A stretch of DNA of 64,000 nt. Origin: Triatoma infestans (Eukaryota; Arthropoda; Insecta; Hemiptera; Reduviidae). The position numbers were made by a program, and so were the translations under genes. The notes beneath the pieces are model-generated. The model did not search any database. It saw only the letters and a list, made by a program, of their open reading frames with translations, and was not told the origin of the DNA. The stretch covers positions 1-64,000 of the forward strand of contig JAAEAF010002637.1 in NCBI GenBank assembly GCA_011037195.1, read 5' to 3'. Below, piece by piece: positions 31,101-42,815 of the stretch (within the stretch, counting starts at the first letter, position 1; each line of letters opens with the position of its first letter).

Positions 31101-34100
31101 TTTTTGGCTGAACCCCACAGTTCTAATCCATAAATCCATACAGATTTGAGAATCATGATATACATATACAGGGTGATTGATCTATACGAATGTAAAAATC
31201 TTTGGGAACTTGTTGGGGTAGTCGTTTTAAGTAAAAAATGTTATATGAACATAGATTCCATTTCGATCAATTACAGAACTACAACAGCTCAGAGTTTTAT
31301 TTCAGACAAACTTATATTTATATCTTATAGATTTACCCATGAAAAACAAAACAAAACCGTTAGTAATTGTTATTTTTATAACAGCAAAATGAGTGACTCG
31401 TACAAATTGCTCAAAATGTACTCCTTGAGATCCGTATGCAAGCTTGGTATCTTCTGAATCATAAAGTCATAAACACGTACCTGCCATCACATTTTTGTTG
31501 CAAATTTGATTGACAGCATCCATTATTCTTTCCGAGTAACTGTTCACGTGTGTTTATTTCAACAGCGTCTAGTTATTACTTTAGGTGACCCCAAAGATAC
31601 AAATCTAGAGGATTTAGATCGGGTGACCTTGGAGGCCAAGCGGGTAGGGCCTCCACGATCGATCTACATGACCAGCATAATACCTAATTAAACACTTAGT
31701 TACATCCTTTCAATAATTTGTTGGTACATGTGGTACCGACACCACATGTACACAAATGTGTTGTTGCCGAATCTTGAACGGATTGCCTTCTAACATATCA
31801 TGAATACTTTCATTAAGGAAATTCTTCTGAATTTAATCTACTATTTAAGACTTCTATTCCAAGTAACTGAGTATTGAAAATGCCAGCCACGTGGCCCACT
31901 ACCACTGAAGCGACGTTGAAATCGCGACTGTTGCAAGGCTTGTAGATTTTGTAGAGACCATAGATGGTAGTTATCTCTCTAAATTAAGCCTCGTATGTCC
32001 ACAGAACACTAGATAAAAAGTCTGGATCTTAACCACATGTAGCGTCCGGTGCAAAACTCCTGCACGTTGGCCTGGTTGTAAAGCCTGAACTCGATAGACT
32101 TGAAAGAGATGCAGTTCTTTTTGGTGTAGTGCCCGCCATACAAAAATAGGTGTAAGGTACTTATTGTGGAATTGTGCCAAAACTGCGTTGATACATTTTC
32201 TTCTTGCAAACATTACCTCTCCGGTGATTGCCACGTACAGCAGTTGTTCCTGTCTCTTGAAACCTCTGGAATGTACAGTCGAATACCCTGTGGGGAATGT
32301 TGACGTCTATTCGGCACTATCCGTTGGTATTCTCTTGATGCATAAAGAGCATACCCATCACAAAAACCATAAATAAATATAATTCACCATATTAAACTGC
32401 ACTGAAGCACACCATTTTCCTCTGAATTTAACAACTGCTGAAGATTTTGTTTTGTTGTCTATTGGTAAAGTAGATATAAATGCTAAAACTTTGAACTGTT
32501 GTAGTTCTGTAATTGCTCGAAATAGGACCTAAATTCATATACCATTTTTTACTTAAAAAATGACTTCCCCCCAATAAGTTCCCAAAGTTTTTTACATTCA
32601 TTATAGATCAGCCTGTAGAGAAGTCTGACACGTTTCGTCATTGCTTGTCTTTTAAGTCTTGTATGTGGGGTCCATGTGAGTGGCTTGTCTAACGAAACAG
32701 ATCTGTAACAGGTATAGTATTGCTGTTATAGGAAGGACTGGGACCCCGCCGGACTGTAAAGACTACCATGTTGGTATTTTTTTTTTGAGGGTTCATTTTT
32801 ATTCGCCACTTTTTTTGCCGTTTTTTCCATTTCTTCAAACATTTCATACGCAAAATCGTTGTACAGTCAGTGAGTGCGTGAAGCTTTGGAAAGAGGGTAA
32901 CATTTTTTTCTCTGAACATCTTGAATAGTGTTGAGACTTTAGATTTGGTTGGAGTTTTAACCAATGCACTATCTAATCGAAACTCTTATAATATCGAACG
33001 GAAACTTCCAAGAATTTTGAGTTAGTAGAGTAAAAGTGAAAAACATTTAAAAGGTTTTATATCATCATAATCAGTTGTCTTCTTCCGTCTACGGAGAGTG
33101 AGGAATGTTTTTTAAATATATCTATATCAGAATAAATTTATTAAACTAACTGTTAACATGTAGAATATAAAAATTGAAAAGCAGTAATAGAAAAATAAAA
33201 TCTGCCTTACCAGTAAAAGAGGCAGTAGTTAGTTACAACTGGAACGTGAAAAAAATTGATATTTCATTTGTTTATATGGAAAGAAAGGGATGGTGAATTT
33301 TTTGACAAATGTCAGAGCGTAAACAATGGCTTGACAGATGTACAGCTTGTAGCTGCTGCTTCAAACTGTAATACACCAACAGCCCAGTGAAAATGTTCCA
33401 GAATTTCTCCAGCATGTTCCATCAGTACCTACTTCTTTCTCCATGTTAAAAGATTGGTCATGTCACAAACATTACTTTATTTAAACTAAGTTTCTTCTTG
33501 TTTCCATCCCAAACTCTAGAAATAAACAAGATTATGAAGGCAGTGATTCATTTGAATATATATTGTATTTATTTAATAAAATTTACTTTTTCCAAGATAA
33601 TATTAATAATAATTTCAACTTGTAATATTATATGATTAAATAAATACAATTTTAATCTTTTTCTTTTAAATAAATGGCTAATATGTTTTGTTTTTGTTTT
33701 TTTTTTTTAATTTTTCCAACGGGAAAATACCTGAATATTAATCACTTTTGAATAATCATGAATTTAATTTGGTAGGAAACTATTTATTTAACTATTACCA
33801 AACATTAACTAACAACTTTTGACTTTCCCGTGGAAGTAATTACGAATGTGTTATTCGAAATTAAGTTTCGACCTGTTTTTCACCCTGAAAAATATAAAAA
33901 TATTTCTAGACATGATATTGATCTGAGGATACGTGTATATGATGTGAAAAATCTCATCCTAATTTTCTTCACACATCTTTAAGTTGAGCAGTTCCACTGC
34001 TTGAAAAATTTTCTTGGGGAGGGGGGCACTAGAAAGTTCTATGAATCTTCGTTTTAGATTTTTTCTAAACTGACTTTTCAGTTTTATTAGGGATTGATCA

Positions 34101-35991
34101 AAGCGTTGCCTGATGTGCTACCAAGTAGTTCAGATACTTCCTCAAGTTAAAAAAAAAAATTAAAATTATGGTTCTTCACCATTTGTTTACAAATAAGGCC
34201 GACCGAAACGTAACAATAAAAATTATACAAGTATAACCTGCCATTTGTGCTAACCAGCTTCTACCTTCACTATCACCAATATTTATATTCAGACTCTCCT
34301 TAAGGCGGCTTTCGGTTCGGTAGATCGAGGATCTCTGTATCTGAAACTTTTTAATTTGGGTGTATCATCAAAATTTATCAACACTTTAAAAAGTCTTTAT
34401 TCGGAAGCTTCCTCCGCTGTCAGGGGTAGAGTGGGAATTACGGAGTTTTTTAGAGTTAAAAATGGTCTTTGCCAGGGCTGCCTTCTTAGTCCGATCCTAT
34501 TCTCTCTTTTTTTAGATGATTTGCCCTTGGCGCTTGAGGGTGGAGTAAGAATTGGTGGCACCGTAATTAATACTCTGATGTATGCTGATGACCTGCTTCT
34601 CCTAGCGGAAGACCCTTTTACCCTTCAAAGAAACATTCGTATTCTGGAATTCTATTGCGATCAATGGAATCTCACAGTTAATCTAAACAAATCTAAGGTG
34701 CTGGATTTTAGACTTTCCTCAAAGGAACGATGGTTCTTTAAATGTACGCCTATTGAAACTGTGAATCAATACAAGTATTTAGGCGTAACACTGACATCTC
34801 GTTTATCTATGTCTAATCATCTAGCTGAAAGACTATCGGTTGCTAAGTTTGGCATTAATAGATTATGGTCCGATTTTGTTTGTAATAAATTAGTTCCTCC
34901 TTCATCTAAATATAATTTTTTTAAAGCAGTTTCTCGTTCTATTGTGTGCTACGCTGCCCAAATTTGGGGATTTCAGCTGTATGATTTGCTAGAAAGGTTT
35001 CACCGTTTTTTTATTAAAAAATTATTTGGACTACCTGCATAGACTCCTAACTATATGCTTTTTCTAGAAACTTCCTTCGCCCTTCTTCATGTATTTACTT
35101 TAAATTTGCATTTCAGATATATTACTAAAGTTATTAAACTCCCACAACATCGATTTTCTTGAATCATAGCGCTGGAAGTTGTTAAGAAAAAAGTATTCCG
35201 GTTTAAACATTGGGTGTCCTTGGCTGAAAAATATACTTGCGAGTTTGATTCAGGGTTGGATAGTTTTGACAAGTGGCAAGGTCAGTTGCCGACCATAGTG
35301 CAATGTTTGAGAACGAGGCATTATGAGGAATGTGAACAGAGTCTATCCGGTTGTCCTTGTATAGAGATTTAAACTACTCTTTAGACGTTTTGAATTTAGA
35401 GTCTACCACAGTGGAAGTTTCACTCGCGGATTTGGGTTGGTTTTTTTAAGTTACGATGTGAATTACTTTATTTAAATTATAACCTTTGGTTTGAAGAGAG
35501 CCTTAATTGCTGCTCTTTGTGTAATCTCCGCGTGAGGGAGGATATATTCCACTTTTTGGGAGTTTGTCCGATACTTTCCGAATTCAGATATCCTCATTTA
35601 GGTGCAAAAACATTATCAAAGGATCAGCTAGTTCAGCTTCTTAATGGGCACAATTTTATGAGCCTTATTAAATTTGCTCGGCAATCTTGGATTTATCGCC
35701 AAAATTTAATTAAAGAATTTAACTTTACTTAGTTTCTATTATTTAGTATCCATATTTTTTTTTTTTATGTAATATCAATTAAAGTTTTAATTTTATTTAA
35801 TTAACTAATATGATGGTTTCTATTGTTGTGTTAGATAAGTTTTATCTTCATTCTGTAATTTTTATTTTTGATCACAAGCATTAGCTATGTACATTTGAAT
35901 TATTATAAAATAACATTGGTATTTTCATAATATTATTCATTTTGTGATCATCTTTGAGCGATCATCATTTTTGTTTGTCAAGTATTTCATG

Positions 35992-36023
<32 letters not shown>

Positions 36024-39000
36024 GCTTTCTTCTTTTTCTTTTTTTCAATTTTTTTTTTATTTAGTTATTATATTATTTTTTCTTCCTCATTATCAACCTC
36101 CGGCAGACGGTTTTACCATGCCGCAGAATGTCAAGAATGTATTTTTGTATTTACTTTGTCATTATGAAATAAAACATTATTAGTATTATTATTATTATTA
36201 TATTCAGACTCTTAAACTTTCAATGAAAATTCCTAGTTTAGAATAAAATTGTCAATTTTACAATTCATTACAAAATTTTATTCAATATATTATTAAATAT
36301 TTTTACAGAATGGAACTGGAGAGTGGCGGAACGACTAGAACTGCTTGAATGGTTGGAAGATGTGACAGGAATAAAGTTCAATAATCTGGATGAAGTATGG
36401 CAACGTGGTGGGAAAGCATTATGTTTTTTAATACAAGAACGAACTAATTCCATCTCTGTTAATAAAATAAATAATTCAATATATTCAGCGCATTATCTGG
36501 CCATAACACAGTTAGGCGTTCCTAAAGTAAGTATTTTCTAATCTTATTTCACTTCACTCTAATATTTTACAAGGTATTCCTAAACAATGTCTTCCAGTGA
36601 CGTCGTCAGCAAGTGTATTTTAGTTGCATTTGTTATGTAGTAAGCATCTGATTTCGCAATACTTCTTTTGTGAATCTCAATATTTTATATTTAGGTGCAT
36701 ATTCAAAATAAAATGACATAATTAATATTTAGTCATTAAATATCTGGTAATTGTGAATATTAGAGACCAGTCATGGCCGATATAATCTAACCTAACAATA
36801 TTTATCTGTCCTAAATTGTCGAAATCATTTTTCCGAATCAATCCACCCTCCCTCTCTTTGATGTCTTCTTTCCCATCCTTCTTCCATGTTATTTGAGCAC
36901 TAGCACAATAGAGTTCCAAGTTTTAGATTTAGCCCCTTTTTTTAACCTTTACTGGGCTTTGCCTCTTTTTAACCTTTTTACTGGGCATCTTTTGTTTTGA
37001 TAACGTAATGCCCTAAAATCAAATAAAGGACAGGAATTTTTCAAGGGAAAGGTATTATTATTATTATTATTATTGAACACACTCTTAGCCACCGTACCTA
37101 GCGCAGAGCGCCAAAACCGGTGCCTATAGTCACTTGGCCTTATCTACATGGTAGATAAGTTACCGTCCCTGCCACGGGGAGGCGGATCTCTACTTATCCG
37201 TCTAGTCCTTCTTATTACCGCAACTTCTCGAGCGAACTCCACAAAGTCTTTGAAATTTCTAGCACTCTTAGTCAATACTGTACAGTCTCTCGGCCATACC
37301 TCTCCCCTACTTATCAGCTTGAATTCCATATGGATTCTCGCCTCGTCGAGGAGAGGACACCGGAAGAGAACGTGATGCACCGTGTCCCGTTCTCCACATT
37401 CGCAATTAGGGGAATCTTTCAATCCCAGCTCATAGAGCTTAGAATTGAACTCCCCATGGCCCAAGGGAACGGTAGTAAAATTCTTAGGTAAATATTTAGG
37501 CAACTAAAATCCAAGGTCTGCAAGCTATAAAGGGAATATTATAGGTTCAACAAAGGTCAGCCATTAGCAATAGGTAATGAGTAAAGGCAGAGGGTCAAGG
37601 GGCGCACTCTTTCAGACAGCTTTAACTATGCATTTAATACAACAATATAATATTTATGTATTAAGTGAAGTATTTAAAATAAAATTTAATTTTTGTTATA
37701 GGTATTCAACAAAAAAGAATTATCAGAACCAAACTTAAATCACGCACTGGAAAATAAATTAAGAAAATTTCTGAAAAATATAAGAAATGCCCTCAATCTT
37801 CTTCAAACAGTTGGTGGTCCTGGTTATAGAATTAGTGAAGATATAATTGCCAGAGGAGTAGGTTTATACGCAGCTTATGTTGGTCGAAGAGGTATATTTA
37901 GTATATACTCTATGATTGACAGCACATTGGACGGAGTGATTGTAGAAATGAAAGGACATGGGGAAGCAGCCGTACTTATAATTGGGGGTGAACATTTTGA
38001 TGGTAAAATAAGATTAGAATATAAACAGAAAAGAAACAAAGTTTTAGTTAGTTATATAGTTTCAGAAGTTGGGCAATATCAATTGAGGATTTCACAGAAT
38101 GGTTTTCATGTACCTGGATCACCATTTGAGGTGCATATTGAAGAAGCTCCTGTTGGTTATAATGGAAAATTTGGAGCCGCTGAATGGTATGAGCCTGATG
38201 TAAAAGTTTTCCCAACAATCTCAAAAATATTCAACATTAATGGTGAAAAACCTAATTTTAATACTAATTTTGAAGAAATAAAACGTTTATCTTCTAAAGA
38301 GTCCATGGTTCTTCAAAGTGACAGCCCAGAAAGAAAAGCCTTACCATTATTATCGCCCATTAATTCGTCAAAATTAAAAAAAAATCTAAATAAATCCACT
38401 GACGAGAATCACTTTGTAAAATTATCCAATGTGGCTAGTAGTTTAGTTTTAGCTCGAAAATTTACAACAAAACTTAAAACACCATTTGAGATAAATCTTG
38501 AAAATTTTCATTATTTTGATAATATAAACGCTTTACCCAATGAAATGATAGAAATGTCCGATTTTTTAGGTAATGAAATCGACAGTTCACTATCATCATA
38601 TGATGACAAACTCATATTAAGCACGTCAAGCGAGAAATTGCAAAGTTGTCCCAATTGGATAGCCAGCGAAGTGGATAAAAAAGTGGCTGGGTTCCATCAA
38701 CGGCATCAATCTGTTCAACAGCCAGCAGGGATGTTCAACGTGTGGCCGTCCATGACGGCCTTTGGCCCCCCATACAAATCTAATCCAGCCACCCATCCAG
38801 CTAACCCAATCTCCTCTAATAACCTTATCACCACACCCCATACCTCCTCTGACAACACCACAACTTCTATTACCACATATATTTCGCCTGATGGAGCAGC
38901 TTTTCCAATTTCATTTAATCAGAATGAGATTTCTTCTTTGGATAATTCTTTCAAAACTACATTTGAAAATAATTATACACCAGATCTATCTTTAGTAAGT

Positions 39001-40359
39001 AAGAATATTGATTTTCAATCAACCTCGCCAGCTAATAATTCTAACTTAAAAACCCATTCCATTAACAATATTGAACCTATTGCCAATGATTCCTATATTA
39101 TTAATGCAAACAATGATAGTTTATCACAAGAATCTTTAATAAATACAACGAAAAATAATTTATCCCCATTAAACTCATCTTCACTTTCAGAAAAAACTGA
39201 AGGAAGTGATAAAATGGAGAGTTCAAGCAGTGATGACGGTTGCAGATCATCGCCAAAAGAAAGAGTGATAGAAGTTGCACTTAAAGCTGAATATGAATAC
39301 ACCGTTTTTGTACCTAAAGCTCCACAGAGACAGAAATGTGAAAATAATAAATTTAAAGAGAAACCTGTTATTGTAGAAGAACCTAAAACTATTGATATTT
39401 TCAATAGTACGGCAATAAATGCTTTGAATTTAGGGTACAAAAATACAAACAAGGAAAAAGATAATAAAATAAAAAGAAACCTTAAAACAAAAAGATGCGC
39501 CAGTGTTATGTCTGTGTTTGATTTAAGACGTAATCAATTCAATGAAAAATGTAACATAAGAAGAACACAGTCTGCTATTAGTAAATTTAGCAGCAAATCT
39601 GTATCATCGGCTATTAACTATTTTAAAAATAGAAAAAAAATATTAATTAGAATCGGTGAATACGCTAAAGATAGTAAAGAAATAATTAGATCAAGTAAAT
39701 CAGTGAAAAAGTGGAAAAATTATTGGGATGGTTTACAGTTTGAAAAAAATGTTTACAATTTGGAAGGGAAAAATTGTTCACTGGAATTAGACGGGATAGT
39801 AGCAAAGGGAAAATATTTATTTGAGAATATGTCACAAATGGGACAATCCCATAGAGCAGTACCGGCCAAAGTTCAAGAAGAGGACAACGAAGTAGAGAAA
39901 AATATAGAAAATAATTCAGTTATATCGGAAGAAGATCCAGAACGTATAAAACGATTTCAAACGGCCAAAAAAATGTTTACTAATTTAGAAAATTCTACAA
40001 AAAGAATTTATAGATCTTTACCGACAAAATTTAAACAACAACAGCAACAACTATATCATGAGGAACCAAGAAAACGTTCCAATTCGGAGAGTTATGCTAT
40101 GGGTAGATCACTTTCCGAACGTTTCCACGTTACCGATTTTTATAGGGATATTCATGAAGGCCTTGGTGCACCTGGTATACCGCATAGACTGGCTGTATTA
40201 GCTTCTTTAAGATCTGTAGAACCTAGAGAAGAGGTTGAACTACCTGGCTATTCTTCCTATTATCCACATATACCGACTACACCACAGAACCAATATGTTC
40301 ATCGATCAAACATTGAAACATTGATACCATGGGGTCAAATAGTTAAAGTAAATTCATAA
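28046..40359 (+). CDS. CH-domain and filamin-repeat protein (5' end not found)
   Basis: Exons 28046-28181, 36309-36526 and 37702-40359 join in phase (1 then 0). The second and the start of the third read as a calponin-homology domain like filamin CH2 (LLEWLEDVTGIKFNNLDEVW, GGKALCFLI, LAITQLGVPKVFNKKEL). One filamin repeat follows (GPGYRISED, ending HVPGSPFEVHI), then about 730 residues with no domain: Ser/Asn-rich, basic near the middle, with a short Gln run. Such proteins bind actin and crosslink or scaffold it in the cytoplasm. The single repeat is far fewer than in filamin or jitterbug, so this is a separate filamin-related gene, or exons are missing. The 8.1-kb first intron carries most of the transposons of 28-36 kb. 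Ends with a poly(A) signal at 40516. Confidence 0.8.
28565..29278 (+). repeat. Dispersed hairpin-bounded repeat copy in CH/filamin intron
   Basis: Shares its 5' flank with the copy at 25492. Hairpin region 'tactttctcttacgtcttag' plus GGGAGAAAGTA, 5' module, one module, then CAGTAAGAGAAAGT and GTGTGAGTAATTCACAC (stem intact, loop changed) at about 29247-29263. Confidence 0.75.
29400..30105 (+). repeat. Dispersed repeat copy in CH/filamin intron
   Basis: 5' module from 'gaagtattgtaatcg', a (GT)n run at 29517-29536, one and a half modules and a decayed 3' end ('gtgtgaatgttgtatcagac'). Confidence 0.7.
30110..30650. other. AT-rich intron sequence, nothing recognised
   Basis: No repeat or coding signal seen apart from short T runs. 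Confidence 0.3.
30700..30870 (+). repeat. Dispersed-repeat 5' module with perfect terminal palindrome
   Basis: CTCCTTACTAAGGAG palindrome at about 30709-30723, then AGTAAGAGAAAGTATGGCGA and 'attgagttttcacaag'. A (GA)n run follows at 30895-30914. Confidence 0.6.
30894..30914. repeat. (GA)n microsatellite
   Basis: Run of GA dinucleotides just after a dispersed-repeat fragment. Confidence 0.8.
30930..32760 (-). mobile_element. Jockey-type LINE fragment interrupted by a DNA transposon
   Basis: On the minus strand, 32760-32616 gives TWTPHTRLKRQAMTKRVRLL and 31168-30970 gives SVWIYGLELWGSAKNYEL and VTNFTVHKDLNIPF. These are consecutive parts of the RT C-terminal region of jockey-clade LINEs. The gap is exactly the 31169-32615 transposon. 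A frame change and a small deletion show the LINE is dead. Confidence 0.7.
31169..32615 (-). mobile_element. IS630/mariner-superfamily transposon, decayed
   Basis: Ends CAGGGTGATT and CAGCCTG with TA directly outside both (31167-31168 and 32616-32617). Long imperfect terminal inverted repeats of at least 130 bp share 'ctttgggaactt', 'tacagaactacaacag' and others. The minus strand holds transposase pieces: an ALHQKELHLF region near 32100 and, near 31595-31655, SPDLNPLDLYLWGHLK, the region of the last catalytic acid. Several frameshifts and stops. Confidence 0.8.
32770..34280. other. CH/filamin intron, mostly unclassified
   Basis: A minus open frame at 32689-32964 has no clear domain. 33830-33930 recalls the dispersed-repeat 5' module ('acgaatgtgttattcgaaat') and a 'ggccgaccgaaacgtaac' word at 34197 recalls a decayed hammerhead 3' half. 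Confidence 0.3.
34290..36205 (+). mobile_element. LINE with reverse transcriptase, 5'-truncated
   Basis: 34356-35042 is a 228-codon open frame covering RT motifs: NGLCQGCLLSPILFSLFLDD, LMYADDLLLL (the YADD active site) and the thumb. Frames then break; 35517-35732 holds the C-terminal CNLRVREDIFHFLGVCP motif. The 3' end has an AATAAA at 36167 and (ATT)n at 36182-36200. Matches the minus fragment at 1430-1920. It ends just 100 bp before the calponin-homology exon. Confidence 0.8.
36309..36526 (+). CDS. CH/filamin gene, calponin-homology exon
   Basis: Acceptor TTTTACAG, donor AAA/GTAAGT. Encodes the calponin-homology core (W/L-rich helix, then VWQRGGKALCFLI, then AHYLAITQLGVP), the part of the fold that in paired CH domains contacts actin. 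Confidence 0.8.
36540..37040. other. CH/filamin intron, unclassified
   Basis: Nothing recognised before the LINE fragment that begins with (ATT)n at 37048. Confidence 0.3.
37045..37510 (-). mobile_element. LINE 3' fragment in CH/filamin intron
   Basis: The minus strand encodes a C-terminal segment with CECGERDTVHHVLFRCPLLD (C-x-C ... H-x4-C) ending at 37144. The 3' UTR ends in (ATT)n at 37048-37073 (read on plus). Only about 460 bp, a typical 5'-truncated insertion. The motif differs from the 34290 family, so it is a second LINE family. Confidence 0.7.
37702..40359 (+). CDS. CH/filamin gene, terminal 2.66-kb exon
   Basis: 885 codons after acceptor TTATAG. The filamin repeat runs about 37815-38148; the PGSPF loop near its end is the family hallmark. 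The remainder is compositionally disordered with clusters of Ser (SSSSDDGCRSS near 39220) and five consecutive Gln codons near 40040. Stop at 40357-40359. Confidence 0.9.
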   Translation, partial: VFNKKELSEPNLNHALENKLRKFLKNIRNALNLLQTVGGPGYRISEDIIARGVGLYAAYVGRRGIFSIYSMIDSTLDGVIVEMKGHGEAAVLIIGGEHFDGKIRLEYKQKRNKVLVSYIVSEVGQYQLRISQNGFHVPGSPFEVHIEEAPVGYNGKFGAAEWYEPDVKVFPTISKIFNINGEKPNFNTNFEEIKRLSSKESMVLQSDSPERKALPLLSPINSSKLKKNLNKSTDENHFVKLSNVASSLVLARKFTTKLKTPFEINLENFHYFDNINALPNEMIEMSDFLGNEIDSSLSSYDDKLILSTSSEKLQSCPNWIASEVDKKVAGFHQRHQSVQQPAGMFNVWPSMTAFGPPYKSNPATHPANPISSNNLITTPHTSSDNTTTSITTYISPDGAAFPISFNQNEISSLDNSFKTTFENNYTPDLSLVSKNIDFQSTSPANNSNLKTHSINNIEPIANDSYIINANNDSLSQESLINTTKNNLSPLNSSSLSEKTEGSDKMESSSSDDGCRSSPKERVIEVALKAEYEYTVFVPKAPQRQKCENNKFKEKPVIVEEPKTIDIFNSTAINALNLGYKNTNKEKDNKIKRNLKTKRCASVMSVFDLRRNQFNEKCNIRRTQSAISKFSSKSVSSAINYFKNRKKILIRIGEYAKDSKEIIRSSKSVKKWKNYWDGLQFEKNVYNLEGKNCSLELDGIVAKGKYLFENMSQMGQSHRAVPAKVQEEDNEVEKNIENNSVISEEDPERIKRFQTAKKMFTNLENSTKRIYRSLPTKFKQQQQQLYHEEPRKRSNSESYAMGRSLSERFHVTDFYRDIHEGLGAPGIPHRLAVLASLRSVEPREEVELPGYSSYYPHIPTTPQNQYVHRSNIETLIPWGQIVKVNS

Positions 40360-40515
40360 ATTATAAGGAATCTTTGTAGTTTAATGAAACAGACATTGTA
40401 ATTTAACATTACTATTAATGTACAAAATATTGTTATAAAAGAGTTGCAGCAATTTTAATCTCAAATACTCTATGATATTGTAAAAAGTTTACATTGTAAT
40501 AACACTGTGAATTAT

Positions 40516-40521
40516 AATAAA
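40516..40521 (+). promoter_or_regulatory. Poly(A) signal of the CH/filamin gene
   Basis: AATAAA about 157 nt after the stop, the last strong signal before an unrelated SINE starts at 40584. Confidence 0.65.
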
Positions 40522-40583
40522 ACATTTTTAATTTCATTTATTTTAAAACAAAACAAAAAGTGTGAAACAATCATAGCTAGGGA

Positions 40584-40795
40584 AGGGAACAGCTAAGTGG
40601 TTAGCGTACTAGACTCCCACGCGGAGGTCCCGGGTTCGAGTCCCCACCTGTGCTACCCTTAGATTTTTTTCTTCCTAGGAGCCTCTACAGCTCACTGTTT
40701 GTAACGAAAGAACACTGTCCGGAGGCCGGCAGTACACTGAGAAGGCTCCGGGCGCCAATGACCATAGATGTTGACGCGCCTTAAATTAAAAAAAC
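40584..40795 (+). repeat. SINE family 1, best copy (tRNA-derived)
   Basis: Head 'agctaagtggttagcgta' (A-box) and GGGTTCGAGTCCC (B-box) at 40631-40643 with CTCCCAC in the anticodon-loop position, suggesting a glycine-type tRNA ancestor. The body has 'cttcctaggagcctctacag' and 'gtccggaggccggcag' and ends in 'ccttaaatt' plus A-rich tail. Acceptor stems do not pair, so it is not a tRNA gene. Confidence 0.75.
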
Positions 40796-40799
40796 AAAA

Positions 40800-42815
40800 A
40801 AATAACAACCACAGTATTATGCCTCTCAATTTCCAAATCACAAATTTTCCTTCCTTTTTGGGATTTCTGCAATACATTGAAAGACACTTAGAAGAGAAGC
40901 TTGTCGCCTTACTATATCCTTCAAAGCTCCCCAAAAAACACGTTGCTGTGAAAAATTACCAAATGAATGTGAAATATCTTAACCTTTTTCATAACATTAA
41001 TAAATCTAAAAAAATTCTTTGAAGCCTTATGAGAAACTTTTGACAATTATCAAACAATAGCAATTTTCAGCTATACTACTTGTACGATTTTTCGCTTTTG
41101 AAAGACAGAGAGAGAGCAACCTGTAGCAACATCTATTTGATAAGCATAAAAATTTAGTCAATTCATAAAAAAAGAAGTCAATTCTGCAATGAAACTCCAT
41201 TTCAATGATCTGACACTGTTAAAAATTCATATCATAAAAATATCAAAAACCATGAAAGTATTTTTATAAGACAATTACATACTAGGCCTAATGCATAACA
41301 AGCAACAAAATAAATTCAAGTTGAGCGAAACTTTGATCTCTTTATTTTGGAATTACAATCTACACATAAAAAACTAAAGTTCCGTCTATAAAACCGTCTT
41401 TTGTTCTTATGCTTCCTAATAAATGAAAATTTTGCTAGCTTGTCATACCATTTCCGTCTTTCCTTCCGTCTGTTCATCTCGGAACAGTTTAAGATTCTTC
41501 TTGTTCTCTTTTTGTATCCTGAATAAGTGAACTATGGATCGCTAATCTTTTATTTTTTTTATGAACTATCTTATGATGGCTGCAATTTCCAATCTTATCT
41601 TCTTTTTGTTTAGTTTTTTAGTATATAACGGAGCTACTCGGACTTCTTTACTGCAGGGCAGTTTTTCTAACAAAATCCGCATTCACATTTCTGGGAAGTG
41701 TGTCAGCTGCCCAAAAACACCCTCCTCATACTTTCCTACTTTGTAATCTGTTTGTGAGTGTTCATATAACCTTCGAAATATTGTTTAGCTTCAATATTAA
41801 CTTCATTTTTAGATTCTCCTTGCGTCGTAGTAATATTGGGTTTCTTCTTCTTCATTTTTCCATACCCTTCTTTCATCGATGCATTCTTCCATTTCTCTCT
41901 CTCTTCTTTTTATTTCAATTATTCTGCAAATACTTCCTAAATAATTGACACTTTTGACAGCTTGTCACACAGTAAATAAAAAAATCATTGGCTTATCCGC
42001 CTGAATGTATGAAGTAAAACTTTTTTTTTTTTTATTGATCCCAACGTTTAAACGAACACTGTCGATCTTTTTTAGGAGTTATCTACAAATATAAGAATAA
42101 TAAGAAAAGATGTGTTTTTTTTTTAACTTTCTGTTTTATTTATTTATTTTTTTTGTTAACATTTGTTCTAAATAATACTTAAGTTTAAAGGAAACCCTGA
42201 AAAATGTTGACAAAGTTGGTCGTAACTTTGGGCAAATTAAAAAAAAGAAAGATGCTTCAAAAATATTTGTTTTTTTTTTACTTCATATATTCAGACCAAC
42301 ATTAATTTCCTAGAAGCCTGCGCCATTTCTAACCCATGATGTATTTATTAAAATAAATGTCTTGAATTTATTTATTTGATAGCTAAAATAATTTTAGAAA
42401 GAAATAAAAAGCATTAAAAATATAATCCTGCTTTTTCATTTTCTTCCTCGTTGTTTTGACACTGGTGGTCCATTTTAATACTAAAGTTTGATGAAAATTG
42501 GGTTCAAAATTGTAAACATCACTTTACTTAATTATTTTCTGTTTCTATTTATTTGCATTTCTCTTGTTAGCAATTGCAAGATTTTCGTTAAAACTTAGTT
42601 TGCTTAGTACTGTGCAAAAGTTTATTTTTTATACATGTTCCAAGAAAGATGAGAGTTTCTTCTTTTATGCTGTTTCAATAGAAATAGTCTCCAACTGAAA
42701 GGCCATTCAAGAAAATCATATATTTTACAAAAGTTTTTCCAGAGTTTGAAGAAAATCTGTCAAAGAAACTTGAAAATTTCATTAAGAGAAATGAATGTTT
42801 CACTTCTTTTTTACT
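40800..42815. other. Intergenic AT-rich region, unclassified
   Basis: Short open frames at 40768-41022, 41561-41746 and 41700-41948 have no recognisable domain. 41400-41760 may be a decayed LINE on the minus strand but I cannot place it. Confidence 0.3.

Noticed and set aside
35944..36183. 79-codon frame with a Leu run, resembling a membrane segment
   Set aside because: The Leu run is (ATT)n microsatellite in the 3' region of a LINE.
38626..39452. Minus-strand open frames inside the filamin exon
   Set aside because: Antisense shadows of a clearly coding exon.
40584..40660. Candidate tRNA-Gly gene
   Set aside because: A and B boxes and a CCC anticodon-like loop are present, but acceptor stems do not pair and the same head is fused to a conserved SINE body at other loci.
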